A stretch of DNA of 58,729 nucleotides from an uncultured Ruminococcus sp. (GCA_900543095.1 UQQD01000010.1:1-58729), one strand, 5' to 3'. Positions 34,483-43,371 are shown, counted from the first letter of the stretch. The notes: generated from the letters alone by a model not told the origin. Numbers and translations: made by a program.

Positions 34483-34953
34483 ATGGCAATTGAAGTCGGT
34501 TCAATTTTAGAAGGTAAGGTATCGGGAATTACAAAATTCGGAGCATTTGTCGATTTGCCCGATTCAAAAACAGGAATGGTACATATTTCAGAGGTAGCTC
34601 CGATGTTTATCTCTGAGATAGGCGATTATGTAAAGGTAGGACAAACCGTCAAGGTGAAGGTTCTTGCGCTCAACGGCAATAAAATCAGCCTTTCGATGAA
34701 ACAAGCACTGCCTAAAGATCAGCAAAAACGCCAGCCAAAGCCTCAGCGCACAGGGCAGCCCTACAAACCTGCCCCTCCCGTAACATCTCCGGGAGACTAT
34801 GAATGGCAAAGCTCACGCAAAGCCGCTCCGTCCAGCTTTGAAGATATGATGTCTAAGTTCAAACAAACAAGCGAGGACAAGATGTCCGATCTCAAACGCG
34901 GAGGGGAGAGCCGCGGCTACAGCCGCAGGGGCAACGGTAACGGCAGAAGATAA
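34483..34953 (+). CDS. yabR: S1 RNA-binding domain protein (YabR-like)
   Basis: A 156-residue protein whose first about 75 residues are one S1 domain (VGSILEGKVSGITKFGAFVDL, KTGMVHISEVA). The rest is a proline- and charge-rich tail ending in an arginine/glycine-rich RGGESRGYSRRGNGNGRR, likely to bind RNA. It is the YabR-type gene after divIC. AGGGG lies upstream of ATG 34483. Confidence 0.88.
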   Translation: MAIEVGSILEGKVSGITKFGAFVDLPDSKTGMVHISEVAPMFISEIGDYVKVGQTVKVKVLALNGNKISLSMKQALPKDQQKRQPKPQRTGQPYKPAPPVTSPGDYEWQSSRKAAPSSFEDMMSKFKQTSEDKMSDLKRGGESRGYSRRGNGNGRR

Positions 34954-34978
34954 AAAACTCTTAAAGGGAGGCATAATT

Positions 34979-35509
34979 ATGAAAATCACTTATACCGCAA
35001 GAAAAGTCACTCTCAGAGATAATTTCAAAGAAAGAGTTGAAAAAAAGCTCGCAAAATTTGACAAGCTGTTTTCCGATAACGCAACCGCAAATGTGGTTGT
35101 AACACTTGAAAAAAACCGTCAGACTGTTGAAATTACCATTCGTGATACAAATATGGTTTACCGTGCAGAAAGCACGATGCAGGAAATGAATGACGCACTT
35201 GAAAAGGTAATAGATATTTTGATGCGTCAGATTCGCAAAAACAAAACACGTCTTGAAAAGAAGATAAAATCCGGCAGTATTGACGATATGTTTACGGAAG
35301 CAGCGGAAAGTATAGCTGAGGACGAATATAATATAGTCCGCAAAAAGCAGGTGCTTGTAAAGCCTATTACGGTTGAGGAAGCTATCCTTGAAATGAATAT
35401 GGTAAATCATAACTTCTTTATGTTTATCAATGCCGAAACAGATGATGTAAACGTGGTTTACAAACGTGCGGACGGCAACTACGGCTTGCTTGAAGCAGAA
35501 ACCGAATAA
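34979..35509 (+). CDS. hpf: Ribosome hibernation promoting factor, long form
   Basis: A 176-residue long-form HPF that inactivates and dimerises ribosomes in stationary phase. The N-terminal RaiA/HPF domain (about 1-95) begins MKITYTARKVTLRDNFKERV. The C-terminal dimerisation domain (about 115-170) contains VVRKKQVLVKPITVEEAILEM and DVNVVYKRADGNYGLLE. GGGAGG lies 9 nt before ATG. A terminator follows. Confidence 0.95.
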   Translation: MKITYTARKVTLRDNFKERVEKKLAKFDKLFSDNATANVVVTLEKNRQTVEITIRDTNMVYRAESTMQEMNDALEKVIDILMRQIRKNKTRLEKKIKSGSIDDMFTEAAESIAEDEYNIVRKKQVLVKPITVEEAILEMNMVNHNFFMFINAETDDVNVVYKRADGNYGLLEAETE

Positions 35510-35522
35510 TCAATTATTATTG

Positions 35523-35554
35523 AGCCTCCTCTGTCAGGGGAGGCTGATTTTTTT
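35523..35554 (+). terminator. intrinsic terminator after hpf
   Basis: A 10-bp stem (AGCCTCCTCT / AGGGGAGGCT, one G-T pair) with a 3-nt loop is followed by GATTTTTTT. Confidence 0.9.
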
Positions 35555-35582
35555 GAATACACTTATACAAATCGGAGGAATT

Positions 35583-36698
35583 ATGACGCTGAAATTTTCT
35601 GCGCCGTGCATTTTCGGCTTGGAGGGAATATGTGCAAATGAGCTGAAATATCTCGGTATTAAAGATGTCACAGCCGAAAACGGAAGAGTTCTGTTTAGCG
35701 GCGATTATTCTACTCTTGCCAAAGCTAATATCAACTCACGCTATGCGGAAAGAATACAAATATTACTTTCTGAGTTTAATGCCTATTCATTTGAAAATCT
35801 ATTTGATTGTGTTAAAGATATTCCTTGGGAGGAATTTATCGGTATAAACGACGCTTTCCCCGTTAAAGGCAGATGCCTTGATTCAAAACTTCAAAGCATA
35901 CCCGACTGCCAAAAAATAATTAAAAAGGCGGTCGTAACACGACTGTCAAACCACTACCGAATGTCTTGGTTTGAAGAAACAGGCGCACTGCACCAAATTC
36001 AATTTTTAATTATCAAGAATAAGGTTAGTATAATGCTTGACACTTCGGGGGCAGGTCTGCACAAGCGGGGATACCGTGCAGAATCAAACGAAGCGCCCAT
36101 AAAAGAAACACTTGCCGCTGCAATGGCAGAGCTTTCCAGAGTAAGGTCAAACCATTTTGTTGTTGACCCGATGTGCGGAAGCGGTACAATACTTATAGAA
36201 TCCGCTCTGAAAGCGTTAAATATTGCGCCGGGTGTGAACAGATATTTTTCCTGTGAAAAATGGGATTGCGTTCCGAAATCAGCATTTGATTACGAGCGTG
36301 AGCTTGCACGCTCAAACGTGCGTTCGGACTGCGATTTTCACGCAAAAGGTTACGACATTGACGTGCTTTCACTTGAAACGGCTAAGCACAACGCAGAGCT
36401 TGCGGGCGTGGGGGAAAGGTTATACTTTGAAAAACGTGACATACGGGACTATAAACCGACAAACGGATTTGAAACAATAATAACAAATCCGCCTTACGGC
36501 GAACGCTTGCTTGACATCCGTCAGGCTGAGGAATTATATGCGATTATGGGCAAAAAATTTTGCAGGGAACAGGGCAAAAGCTATAGTATAATAACGCCCG
36601 ACGATGATTTTGAAAAGATATTCGGACGAAAAGCCGACAAACGCCGAAAAACCTATAACGGTACGTTAAAATGCCAGATATATATGTATTTTAAGTGA
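35583..36698 (+). CDS. THUMP domain class I RNA methyltransferase (RlmL/YpsC-like)
   Basis: A 371-residue RNA guanine-N2 methyltransferase-like protein. The N-terminal ferredoxin-like and THUMP region spans about 1-155. The Rossmann domain has the SAM site VDPMCGSGTILIESAL near residue 200 and the catalytic TNPPYGERL near 305. Homologues such as RlmL and YpsC modify 23S rRNA; the exact site here is not fixed by sequence. I chose ATG 35583 (GGAGG upstream), because a 39-codon longer reading starts inside hpf. Confidence 0.9.
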   Translation: MTLKFSAPCIFGLEGICANELKYLGIKDVTAENGRVLFSGDYSTLAKANINSRYAERIQILLSEFNAYSFENLFDCVKDIPWEEFIGINDAFPVKGRCLDSKLQSIPDCQKIIKKAVVTRLSNHYRMSWFEETGALHQIQFLIIKNKVSIMLDTSGAGLHKRGYRAESNEAPIKETLAAAMAELSRVRSNHFVVDPMCGSGTILIESALKALNIAPGVNRYFSCEKWDCVPKSAFDYERELARSNVRSDCDFHAKGYDIDVLSLETAKHNAELAGVGERLYFEKRDIRDYKPTNGFETIITNPPYGERLLDIRQAEELYAIMGKKFCREQGKSYSIITPDDDFEKIFGRKADKRRKTYNGTLKCQIYMYFK

Positions 36699-36715
36699 TT
36701 TTTCGATTTTTTTAT

Positions 36716-36744
36716 TTGCAGAATGAGATTTAGTGTGATATAAT
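36716..36744 (+). promoter_or_regulatory. promoter for yebC
   Basis: TTGCAG and TATAAT are separated by 17 nt, with an extended TG at 36736-36737. Confidence 0.7.
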
Positions 36745-36778
36745 TATCAGGATATATTAATTTTAAAGGAATGGTTTT

Positions 36779-37510
36779 ATGTCAGGACATAATAAATGGA
36801 GTACCATTAAACAGAAAAAGGGCAAAAACGACGCCGCAAGAGCAAAGGTCTTTACCAAGATAGGCAGAGAGCTTATTGTTGCTATCAAAACAGGCGGCAG
36901 TGCAGACCCTAACGTAAACTCAAAGCTGCGTGACTGTATCGCAAAAGCAAAAGCCGCAAATGTACCTAACGATAATATTGAGCGTATTATCAAAAAAGCG
37001 GCAAACGACAGCGATTCTGCCAACTACGAATCCGTTACATATGAGGGCTACGGTCCGAACGGCGTAGCCGTAATCGTTGAAGCGCTTACCGATAACCGTA
37101 ACAGAACTGCGGGCGAGGTAAGACACTATTTTGATAAATTCGGCGGCAATATGGGAACTCAGGGCTGTGTCAGCTTTATGTTTTCTCAAAAGGGCGTGCT
37201 TGTAATCGAGCGTGAAGACCTTGAAAAAGACGAAGATACGGTTATGACAGATGCGCTTGAATGTGGGGCTTCTGATTTTGAGGCTGATGACGATGTGTTT
37301 ACTGTATATACAGAGCCTGAAGATTTCAGTGCAGTCCGTGATGATCTTGAAAAGCTGGGCTACGCATTTGTATCGGCTGAGCTTGAAATGGTACCAAGCA
37401 CCTATACAAAGCTTGAGGACGAAGAAAGTGCAACAAAAATGCAGAAAATGCTTGATATGTTCGATGATAATGATGATATTCAGAACGTATGGCACAACTG
37501 GGAATATTAA
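36779..37510 (+). CDS. YebC/PmpR family protein
   Basis: A 243-residue YebC-family protein. The N-terminus MSGHNKWSTIKQKKGKNDAA is diagnostic, followed by KAKAANVPNDNIERIIKKA and YEGYGPNGVAVIVEALTDN. The family has been described as DNA-binding regulators and, more recently for some members, as translation factors that relieve ribosome stalling at prolines. AAAGGA lies before ATG 36779. It forms a single-gene unit. Confidence 0.95.
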   Translation: MSGHNKWSTIKQKKGKNDAARAKVFTKIGRELIVAIKTGGSADPNVNSKLRDCIAKAKAANVPNDNIERIIKKAANDSDSANYESVTYEGYGPNGVAVIVEALTDNRNRTAGEVRHYFDKFGGNMGTQGCVSFMFSQKGVLVIEREDLEKDEDTVMTDALECGASDFEADDDVFTVYTEPEDFSAVRDDLEKLGYAFVSAELEMVPSTYTKLEDEESATKMQKMLDMFDDNDDIQNVWHNWEY

Positions 37511-37526
37511 TTTAAAAGCATATAAT

Positions 37527-37557
37527 AAAACGGGGCGGATAATCCGTCCCGTTTTTA
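37527..37557 (+). terminator. intrinsic terminator after yebC
   Basis: A 13-bp stem (AAAACGGGGCGGA / TCCGTCCCGTTTT, one G-T pair) with a TAA loop runs into a T tail. Confidence 0.9.
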
Positions 37558-37574
37558 TATGTCATTTGCAGCGA

Positions 37575-38444
37575 TTATTTTAAATTTCTTTTTCCCAAAA
37601 ACAGAATTGCCAACATTCCCGAACCGACGTGTGCACCGATAACCGGTCCGATCTCGCATACCTGAATGTCCTTGTATTTGCCTTTAAGCGACTTTTGTAA
37701 TTCCTTTGCGCCCTCAATATTGTCGGCGTGAGCGATAAAAACAGGAGCCTTCTTTGAATCTATGCCGTCACGCTTCAGCCTGTCGATTAATGCACCCGTA
37801 ACATTGCTTTTTCCTCTTACCTTGCCGACATTTACAAGACGTCCTTCATTATCAACTGTAATAAGCGGCTTTATCTGCAATGCTTTACCGAAAGTTGCAG
37901 TAACCGCAGAAATTCTTCCGCCTTTTTTAAGTTGATCAAGGTCATCAACTACAAACCAATGACAAATTTTGAGCCTTGTGTCTTCAATAAATTCTGCAAG
38001 TTCTTCAATGGTTGCTCCGTTTTTGTATTTAATACCCGCAAGATAGATAAGATAGCCAAGCCCTGCCGAATCGCAAAGAGAGTCAATAATGATTATCTTT
38101 CTGTCAGGATATTGTTCACGCAATTCTTCAACAGCCATACGACAAGTGTTGAATGTTCCGCTCAATCCGGTTGAAATACCGGTATATAAAATATCCATAC
38201 CTGCTTTAAGATAGTTTTCGAAGTCGGTTTTAAAGGTTGAGTAGTTGATTTGAGAAGTCTTGACCGAAGCTCCGCTTTTGAGCTTTTGATAAAACACGTC
38301 AAGGCTCATCATTCTTCTGTCGGGATAATGCAAAAAGCACTTGTCTCCGATTTGAAATTCCATAGGAATCACCCTAACGCCTGCTTTTGCAACCTGAAGT
38401 TCATCTAAGTCGCAAGAAGCGTCAGTCATAAATACATAATCCAT
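37575..38444 (-). CDS. DegV family fatty acid-binding protein
   Basis: A 289-residue DegV protein. This family binds fatty acids for the FakA kinase (FakB role). The N-terminus YVFMTDASCDL, the central KTSQINYSTF and GISTGLSGTFNTCRMA (lipid-binding serine region) and GPVIGAHVGSGMLAI near the C-terminus are all characteristic. GGAG lies 8 nt before the ATG on the minus strand. No fakA is in the window. Confidence 0.94.
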   Translation of the reverse strand: MDYVFMTDASCDLDELQVAKAGVRVIPMEFQIGDKCFLHYPDRRMMSLDVFYQKLKSGASVKTSQINYSTFKTDFENYLKAGMDILYTGISTGLSGTFNTCRMAVEELREQYPDRKIIIIDSLCDSAGLGYLIYLAGIKYKNGATIEELAEFIEDTRLKICHWFVVDDLDQLKKGGRISAVTATFGKALQIKPLITVDNEGRLVNVGKVRGKSNVTGALIDRLKRDGIDSKKAPVFIAHADNIEGAKELQKSLKGKYKDIQVCEIGPVIGAHVGSGMLAILFLGKRNLK

Positions 38445-38477
38445 CAGAACATCTCCAATCCAAAATTATCAAGATAT

Positions 38478-38506
38478 ATTCTATCAAACGTTACAATAAA
38501 AGTCAA
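38478..38506 (-). promoter_or_regulatory. promoter for the degV gene
   Basis: On the minus strand, TTGACT and TAGAAT are separated by 17 nt, with an extended TG. Confidence 0.65.
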
Positions 38507-38507
38507 T

Positions 38508-38536
38508 GAATATAACAATTCATTTAAACATATATA
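38508..38536 (+). promoter_or_regulatory. candidate sigma-E promoter for the ylmC-type gene
   Basis: GAATATA, close to KMATATT, is followed after 14 nt by CATATATA. It abuts the divergent degV promoter. Confidence 0.42.
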
Positions 38537-38562
38537 TTTAAAAAGAGACAGGGGGGAGTGCT

Positions 38563-38868
38563 GTGAATTGCAGACTGACAGATTTGAGGCATAAGGAAGT
38601 TATAAGTTTATGTGACGGCACACGAATAGGCTTTGTTGATGACGTAATAGTGGATACAAAGTTAGCTTGTGTTGTATCTTTTGTAATATTTGGGCGTTCG
38701 GGATTCTTCGGATTATTCGGAAAATGCGAAGATTATATTATTCCGTGGGAGAAAATTGAGTTGATAGGAGCCGATACTATAATTATTTCCTGCAAGACGC
38801 CGCAACCTGTAAAAAGGCACAAAAAACCTTGGCTTTTTGAAAAAAATCGGAAAAAGTGTACTTTCTAA
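38563..38868 (+). CDS. YlmC/YmxH family sporulation protein (PRC-barrel)
   Basis: A 101-residue PRC-barrel-like protein. The conserved core is LRHKEVISLCDGTRIGFVDDV, then GRSGFFGLFGKCEDYIIPW and KIELIGADTIII. The family is conserved in spore formers; its role is not defined. The start is GTG 38563, with GGGGGGAG 5-6 nt upstream. Confidence 0.9.
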   Translation: MNCRLTDLRHKEVISLCDGTRIGFVDDVIVDTKLACVVSFVIFGRSGFFGLFGKCEDYIIPWEKIELIGADTIIISCKTPQPVKRHKKPWLFEKNRKKCTF

Positions 38869-39002
38869 CCTTACGGCAAAATATACTAAGAATCGTGTTC
38901 CGAATTGTTTATATTGTACAAAGAATAATTGCTTTATGAAATTAAAAATTTAAATATTACAATAAAATTACAACGGTTACAGGCCGAAAAGCCCGATACA
39001 GC

Positions 39003-39031
39003 TTGCATTTTAGAGCAATTTGTGTTTTAAT
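39003..39031 (+). promoter_or_regulatory. promoter for the SleB-type hydrolase
   Basis: TTGCAT and TTTAAT are separated by 17 nt, with an extended TG. The rest of the 281-bp intergenic region (38869-39149) is AT-rich with no other clear element. Confidence 0.5.
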
Positions 39032-39149
39032 ACAGTAGAAGTTGTGTGTTTGATAAAATTTTAACGACTAAAGACGTTGCACAATTATCAAGCTAATGCA
39101 GATTAGTAATAACTTATATTGTGCGGAAATCACAGGGAGGATAAATTTT

Positions 39150-40052
39150 TTGAGAGCTACTAACTATAAGCATTACAGAAGCGAGGATAACGCATTAAAT
39201 ACCCATACTTCCAAAACTTCGGAATGCAAAAAAATTTCTAAAAAGGCCAAAAAGATTTCTTTAGGTGTTGCAATTGCGGCAATAGCTACGGTACTGATTG
39301 TTCCGACAACAACTCTTGCTCCGGACGTAGGCGCTTATGAAGACAGCAGAATCGCATCATATTCTGTAGGTGATATTGATAAATTTTCTGCCGTTATTAC
39401 AAACAACTGCGTTGAGATAACAACAGCACCGGAAACTCAGCAGCCGACTACTGAGGAAATCACGGAGAAACAAACCGAAGCCGAAGCAACCGAGGCTTCA
39501 ACTGAACCAAGTGAAGACAAAACCGAATACGAAACAAACAAAGAAGCTTCAAACAGTGAAGAACCCGCTGAATCAAATTCTGAGAAAAGCTATTCATACG
39601 ATTACAACACAGATTCATCGTATGACAGTTATTCAAACGATTCATCTTCATATCTTATGAGCATAAGCAACGCTGACCCCAACTACAGTCCTAAGCACGT
39701 CAACCTTTCATCATACGACAGGGACAGACTTGAGCGCATTGTAATGGGCGAAGCAGGCACAATGAGCTATAACGGATGTGCGCTGGTTGCTCAGTCAATC
39801 CGTGACGCTATGAACCGTTCGAATACGAACTCGGTTGACAGAATTATTTCAGAGTATCAATACTTTGGCGTAACATCATATGAACCAAACCAAAAAGTAA
39901 AAGACGCAGTTTCCTACATATTTGATCAGGACGGCTCGGCTGTTCAGCACAGAGTTCTCTGCTTCTATACAGGCTACAGTCCTTGGCACGAAACTCAGAC
40001 TTTCATTATGGATATTGATAATGTAAGATTCTTTGACTTTGTCAACGCTTAA
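39150..40052 (+). CDS. Cell wall hydrolase, SleB/CwlJ family (Hydrolase_2)
   Basis: A 300-residue membrane-anchored or exported peptidoglycan hydrolase. One N-terminal hydrophobic helix (ISLGVAIAAIATVLIV) is followed by a long Thr/Glu/Ser-rich linker and a C-terminal Hydrolase_2 domain (about 195-300) with RIVMGEAGTMSYNGCALVAQ, where the Glu is the presumed catalytic residue. It may act in vegetative wall turnover rather than germination, because it lacks a peptidoglycan-binding domain. I chose TTG 39150 (GGGAGG 9 nt upstream). The ATG at 39096 has no ribosome site. Confidence 0.88.
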   Translation: MRATNYKHYRSEDNALNTHTSKTSECKKISKKAKKISLGVAIAAIATVLIVPTTTLAPDVGAYEDSRIASYSVGDIDKFSAVITNNCVEITTAPETQQPTTEEITEKQTEAEATEASTEPSEDKTEYETNKEASNSEEPAESNSEKSYSYDYNTDSSYDSYSNDSSSYLMSISNADPNYSPKHVNLSSYDRDRLERIVMGEAGTMSYNGCALVAQSIRDAMNRSNTNSVDRIISEYQYFGVTSYEPNQKVKDAVSYIFDQDGSAVQHRVLCFYTGYSPWHETQTFIMDIDNVRFFDFVNA

Positions 40053-40076
40053 AATTAAACATACTAACTTGAATTA

Positions 40077-40120
40077 ATCAGGTGTTTTCTTAGTTTTTTA
40101 AGAAAACACTTGATTTTTTT
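40077..40120 (+). terminator. intrinsic terminator after the hydrolase gene
   Basis: A 16-bp stem with one G-T pair (40077-40092 / 40099-40114) is followed by seven T residues. Its 3' arm overlaps the rpsB promoter. Confidence 0.93.
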
Positions 40121-40137
40121 GTATTTTATGGTATAAT
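40110..40137 (+). promoter_or_regulatory. promoter for rpsB-tsf
   Basis: TTGATT and TATAAT are 16 nt apart, with an extended TGG directly before the -10. The -35 lies in the preceding terminator's 3' arm. Confidence 0.7.
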
Positions 40138-40144
40138 ATATAAG

Positions 40145-40240
40145 CATTTCGCACGCTGATGCTTGTCGGCAGGGTGGCTTAACAGCTTTTTGCGCCGATA
40201 AAATCAAGGCACAGCGGAGGTTTTAACCTAAGGAGGATAT
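40145..40240 (+). other. structured rpsB leader
   Basis: The about 100-nt leader contains a CGGC/GCCG helix (40169-40196) and a short hairpin AGGTT-TT-AACCT just before the AAGGAGG ribosome site. Placement fits an autoregulatory S2-type leader, but I cannot match it to a described class. Confidence 0.35.
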
Positions 40241-40245
40241 TAAAA

Positions 40246-40980
40246 ATGGCAGTAGTTTCTATGAAACAACTCCTGGAGGCCGGTGTACATTTCGGTCACC
40301 AGACAAGAAGATGGAACCCTAAAATGGCTGAGTACATCTTCACAGAACGCAACGGAATTTATATCATTGATCTTCAGAAGAGCGTGAAGAAGCTTGAAGA
40401 AGCTTATAATTTCGTTCGTGAGCTCTCTGCAGAGGGCAAAAGCGTACTTTTTGTAGGTACAAAAAAGCAGGCTCAGGATTCAGTTAAAGAAGAGGCTCTG
40501 AGAGCAGGTGCTTACTATGTAAACGCAAGATGGCTCGGCGGTATGCTCACAAACTTCTCAACTATCCGCAGAAGAGTAGCTCGTTTAAAACAGCTCCGCA
40601 CTATGCAGGAGGACGGCACATTTGATCTTCTTCCTAAGAAAGAAGTAATCAAGCTCAACCTTGAAATTGAAAAACTTGAAAAATTTATGGGCGGTATTAA
40701 GGATATGACAGCGATGCCGGGTGCACTCTTTATCGTTGACCCAAGAAAAGAAAGAATTGCCGTTTCTGAAGCAAAGAAGCTCAATATCCCGATCGTAGCT
40801 ATTGTTGATACAAACTGCGACCCTGACGAAATCGACTATGTAATTCCCGGCAATGATGACGCTATCCGTGCAGTAAAGCTTATTGCAGGCGCAATGGCTG
40901 ACGCTGTTATTGAGGGAAGAGAAGGTCAGATGGGTGCAGCAGCAGATAATGAAGAACTCGAAGAAGAGGCAGCTGAATAA
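40246..40980 (+). CDS. rpsB: 30S ribosomal protein S2
   Basis: Small-subunit protein S2. The N-terminus VSMKQLLEAGVHFGHQTRRW and the motifs FVGTKKQAQDSV, RWLGGMLTNF and GALFIVDPRKERIAV are diagnostic. It has 244 residues with an acidic tail. AAGGAGG lies upstream of ATG. It is followed by tsf after 37 nt, the conserved order. Confidence 0.98.
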   Translation: MAVVSMKQLLEAGVHFGHQTRRWNPKMAEYIFTERNGIYIIDLQKSVKKLEEAYNFVRELSAEGKSVLFVGTKKQAQDSVKEEALRAGAYYVNARWLGGMLTNFSTIRRRVARLKQLRTMQEDGTFDLLPKKEVIKLNLEIEKLEKFMGGIKDMTAMPGALFIVDPRKERIAVSEAKKLNIPIVAIVDTNCDPDEIDYVIPGNDDAIRAVKLIAGAMADAVIEGREGQMGAAADNEELEEEAAE

Positions 40981-41017
40981 TTAATTTAATTTTTACTTTT
41001 GAAAGGATGTATATATA

Positions 41018-41929
41018 ATGGCAGCATTTACAGCTCAGGACGTAAAAGCGCTCAGAGAAAAAACAGGCTGCGGTATGATGGACTGTAAAAAAGCCCTCAC
41101 AAGTGCCGACGGCGATATGGATAAAGCTATTGATTTTTTAAGAGAACAGGGACTTGCAAAGCAGGCTAAGAAAGCAAGCAGAATTGCTGCAGAAGGCGTA
41201 GCTTACGCAACTACAACAGAAGATCATTCGGTTGGCGTTGTAATTGAAGTAAACGCTGAAACAGATTTTGTTGCAAAGAACGATTCATTTATGGATTTTG
41301 TAAAATCATGTGCAGCTACGGTTATGAGCCGGAATCCCGCAAACGTTGAGGAGCTTCTCACATTAAAGGCTGACGGAAGTGATATGACTGTTGCAGAACT
41401 TTTACAGGAAAAGGTACTCACAATCGGCGAAAACATTCAAATTCGTCGTTTTGAGCGTATGGAAGGCGCTTGCGTAGCTTATGTTCATGCAGGCGGCAAA
41501 ATCGGCGTTCTTGTGAACTTTGATACAGACCTCGCTGCAAAACCCGAATTCGTTGCATACGGCAAAGACGTTGCTATGCAGATTGCAGCTCTTAACACAC
41601 AATACCTCAACGAAAATGATGTTCCGGCAGACGTAATCGCTCACGAAAAGGAAGTAATGCGTCAGCAGGTTATCAACGAGGGCAAACCCGAAGCTATCGC
41701 AGACAAGATTGTTATGGGTAAGATCGGCAAGTTCTATAAAGAGAACTGTCTCCTTGATCAGGAGTTTGTAAAGGACAACAAGCAGTCAATTAAGCAGTAT
41801 ACACAGAACACAGCTAAGGCACTCGGCGGCAAGATTGACATTGTTAAGTTTATTCGCTTTGAAAAAGGCGAAGGAATTGAAAAACGTCAGGATGATTTTG
41901 CGGCAGAAGTTGCAAGCATGGTAAAATAA
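41018..41929 (+). CDS. tsf: Elongation factor Ts
   Basis: Nucleotide exchange factor for EF-Tu. The N-terminal UBA-like domain contains VKALREKTGCGMMDCKKAL and the core contains VGVVIEVNAETDFVAKND, the EF-Tu-contacting TDFV motif. It has 303 residues, normal for the longer form. AAAGGATG lies upstream of ATG. Two terminators follow in tandem. Confidence 0.98.
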   Translation: MAAFTAQDVKALREKTGCGMMDCKKALTSADGDMDKAIDFLREQGLAKQAKKASRIAAEGVAYATTTEDHSVGVVIEVNAETDFVAKNDSFMDFVKSCAATVMSRNPANVEELLTLKADGSDMTVAELLQEKVLTIGENIQIRRFERMEGACVAYVHAGGKIGVLVNFDTDLAAKPEFVAYGKDVAMQIAALNTQYLNENDVPADVIAHEKEVMRQQVINEGKPEAIADKIVMGKIGKFYKENCLLDQEFVKDNKQSIKQYTQNTAKALGGKIDIVKFIRFEKGEGIEKRQDDFAAEVASMVK

Positions 41930-41948
41930 TTAATACTGAAAATCATTT

Positions 41949-41975
41949 AAGGCAGAGTTTCACACTCTGCCTTTT
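41949..41975 (+). terminator. first intrinsic terminator after tsf
   Basis: A perfect 10-bp stem AAGGCAGAGT/ACTCTGCCTT with a 5-nt loop, then TT. Confidence 0.9.
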
Positions 41976-41982
41976 GACTGTT

Positions 41983-42012
41983 AAAAAGCCCGTTAAAAGC
42001 CGGGCTTTTTTA
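41983..42012. terminator. second terminator after tsf, also usable by the convergent kinase gene
   Basis: A perfect 10-bp stem AAAAAGCCCG/CGGGCTTTTT with an 8-nt loop. The A/T-flanked stem gives a T run on both strands. Confidence 0.88.
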
Positions 42013-42036
42013 TTCTGCATTTTTTAGTTTTAAGTT

Positions 42037-43371
42037 TTATTCAGCGATTGTTTCGTCTTTTAATACCACAAGTACGCTAAAGGTGAAATCGTGTATTTCG
42101 GTTATAAGTTCGCCGTTGTATTTTTGAGTAATATCATTGATGATTTTGAGTCCGAAGCCATGTTTTTTAGAACTTTTCTTTGATTTATTCAGGTTATCCG
42201 AAAATTTGTTTTCACACTTTATATAAATATATCCGTTGTTTTCCTTGCAGGAAACATATATGATACGTTCGTCACCGTTATAGTTTTTTAGGGCATTTAT
42301 CGCATTATCAAGCAGATTAATAAAAATACGGCAAATATCAAAATCCGTGATATTAATATCTTCGTTGAGCATAATGTTGTCAACAATTTTTATCGACTGA
42401 TTTTTCGCAACTGACATCTTATCAAACATAACGGCATTAACAATCTTGTTGTTACAAAAAATTCCTGTTTTGGTACTGTCCATAATATCGGTAATGCCTT
42501 TTGTAATTTCCATTGCTTTTTTATTACCTTCGGCTGTATTTTCCGACAGCTGAATATTAATTATTTGTACAAGATTATTTATATCATGACGCAACTTTGC
42601 GGTGCTGTCATAATTGCAAAGCATTTTTTCGTAATATTCTGTTTGGAGCTTACTTTGGTATTCGAGCATTTTGTTTTTTGCTTTGATTTTGTAATAGGAA
42701 GAACTGTTCTTTGTAAAATATATGATGATACAATCCAAAACAACAAACATAAAAATGTAAAAATACAAAAAGCTGAGGTTAGTATTTTTAAAATCATACG
42801 GCAGAAATTCCCATATACTTTTATGGTCAAGAATCCAAAAAGAAATAAACATTAATTCAATTAATATAAGCAATATGAATATTACAATATTGTTTTTTAA
42901 AAAAACCTTAGAGTCCTTCTTGTAAAGCTTGTTCCATAATAATGTATATACGGAAAAGAAAAATACAACGAGCATTGAACTAATAAGATATACATACGGC
43001 TCGCTCAGATAGTTTTCGGTGGATTTGAACAGAATAACAACTATATAATAACCGAGGTAATCGCTCAAAAATATTATAGCTATTGAAAGCAATGAAGAAA
43101 TAATTTTTATATGAGGCCTGTCTTTGTACATAAAGAAGTTGGTGAATATCAATGACAGGATAGAGGCTTGAGTTGCCCATGCAGGTACATTGTCAAAATG
43201 TTGCGGAAGAAGCGAAACATACAGAATTACCGAGCTTAAAAGGATAGTGGGTATCCTTTTAAGCTTGCTTTTCAGCAAAAATGTCGCAAATACATTTGCA
43301 ATAAAAATGTAGAAAATATACAGCCACATTTGTTGCGGTAAGTAATTATCGGATTGAAATATAGTATGCAA
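42037..43371 (-). CDS. AgrC/LytS-like GHKL sensor histidine kinase
   Basis: A 444-residue kinase. About residues 1-220 hold six or more membrane helices with no recognised sensor fold. The cytoplasmic part has an H-box LRHDINNLVQI with the phospho-acceptor His, an N-box NLLDNAINAL and a G-box KHGFGLKII, as in GHKL kinases of quorum-sensing systems. I chose TTG 43371 because GGAGGG is 6 nt upstream and it follows the response regulator's stop; an upstream ATG at 43416 lies inside that gene. It pairs with the LytTR regulator in one transcript. No autoinducer peptide gene was found. Confidence 0.9.
   Translation of the reverse strand: MHTIFQSDNYLPQQMWLYIFYIFIANVFATFLLKSKLKRIPTILLSSVILYVSLLPQHFDNVPAWATQASILSLIFTNFFMYKDRPHIKIISSLLSIAIIFLSDYLGYYIVVILFKSTENYLSEPYVYLISSMLVVFFFSVYTLLWNKLYKKDSKVFLKNNIVIFILLILIELMFISFWILDHKSIWEFLPYDFKNTNLSFLYFYIFMFVVLDCIIIYFTKNSSSYYKIKAKNKMLEYQSKLQTEYYEKMLCNYDSTAKLRHDINNLVQIINIQLSENTAEGNKKAMEITKGITDIMDSTKTGIFCNNKIVNAVMFDKMSVAKNQSIKIVDNIMLNEDINITDFDICRIFINLLDNAINALKNYNGDERIIYVSCKENNGYIYIKCENKFSDNLNKSKKSSKKHGFGLKIINDITQKYNGELITEIHDFTFSVLVVLKDETIAE

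Noticed and set aside
35466..35582. 39-codon N-terminal extension of the THUMP methyltransferase
   Set aside because: It would overlap the hpf end and its terminator; ATG 35583 has a GGAGG site and matches the family start.
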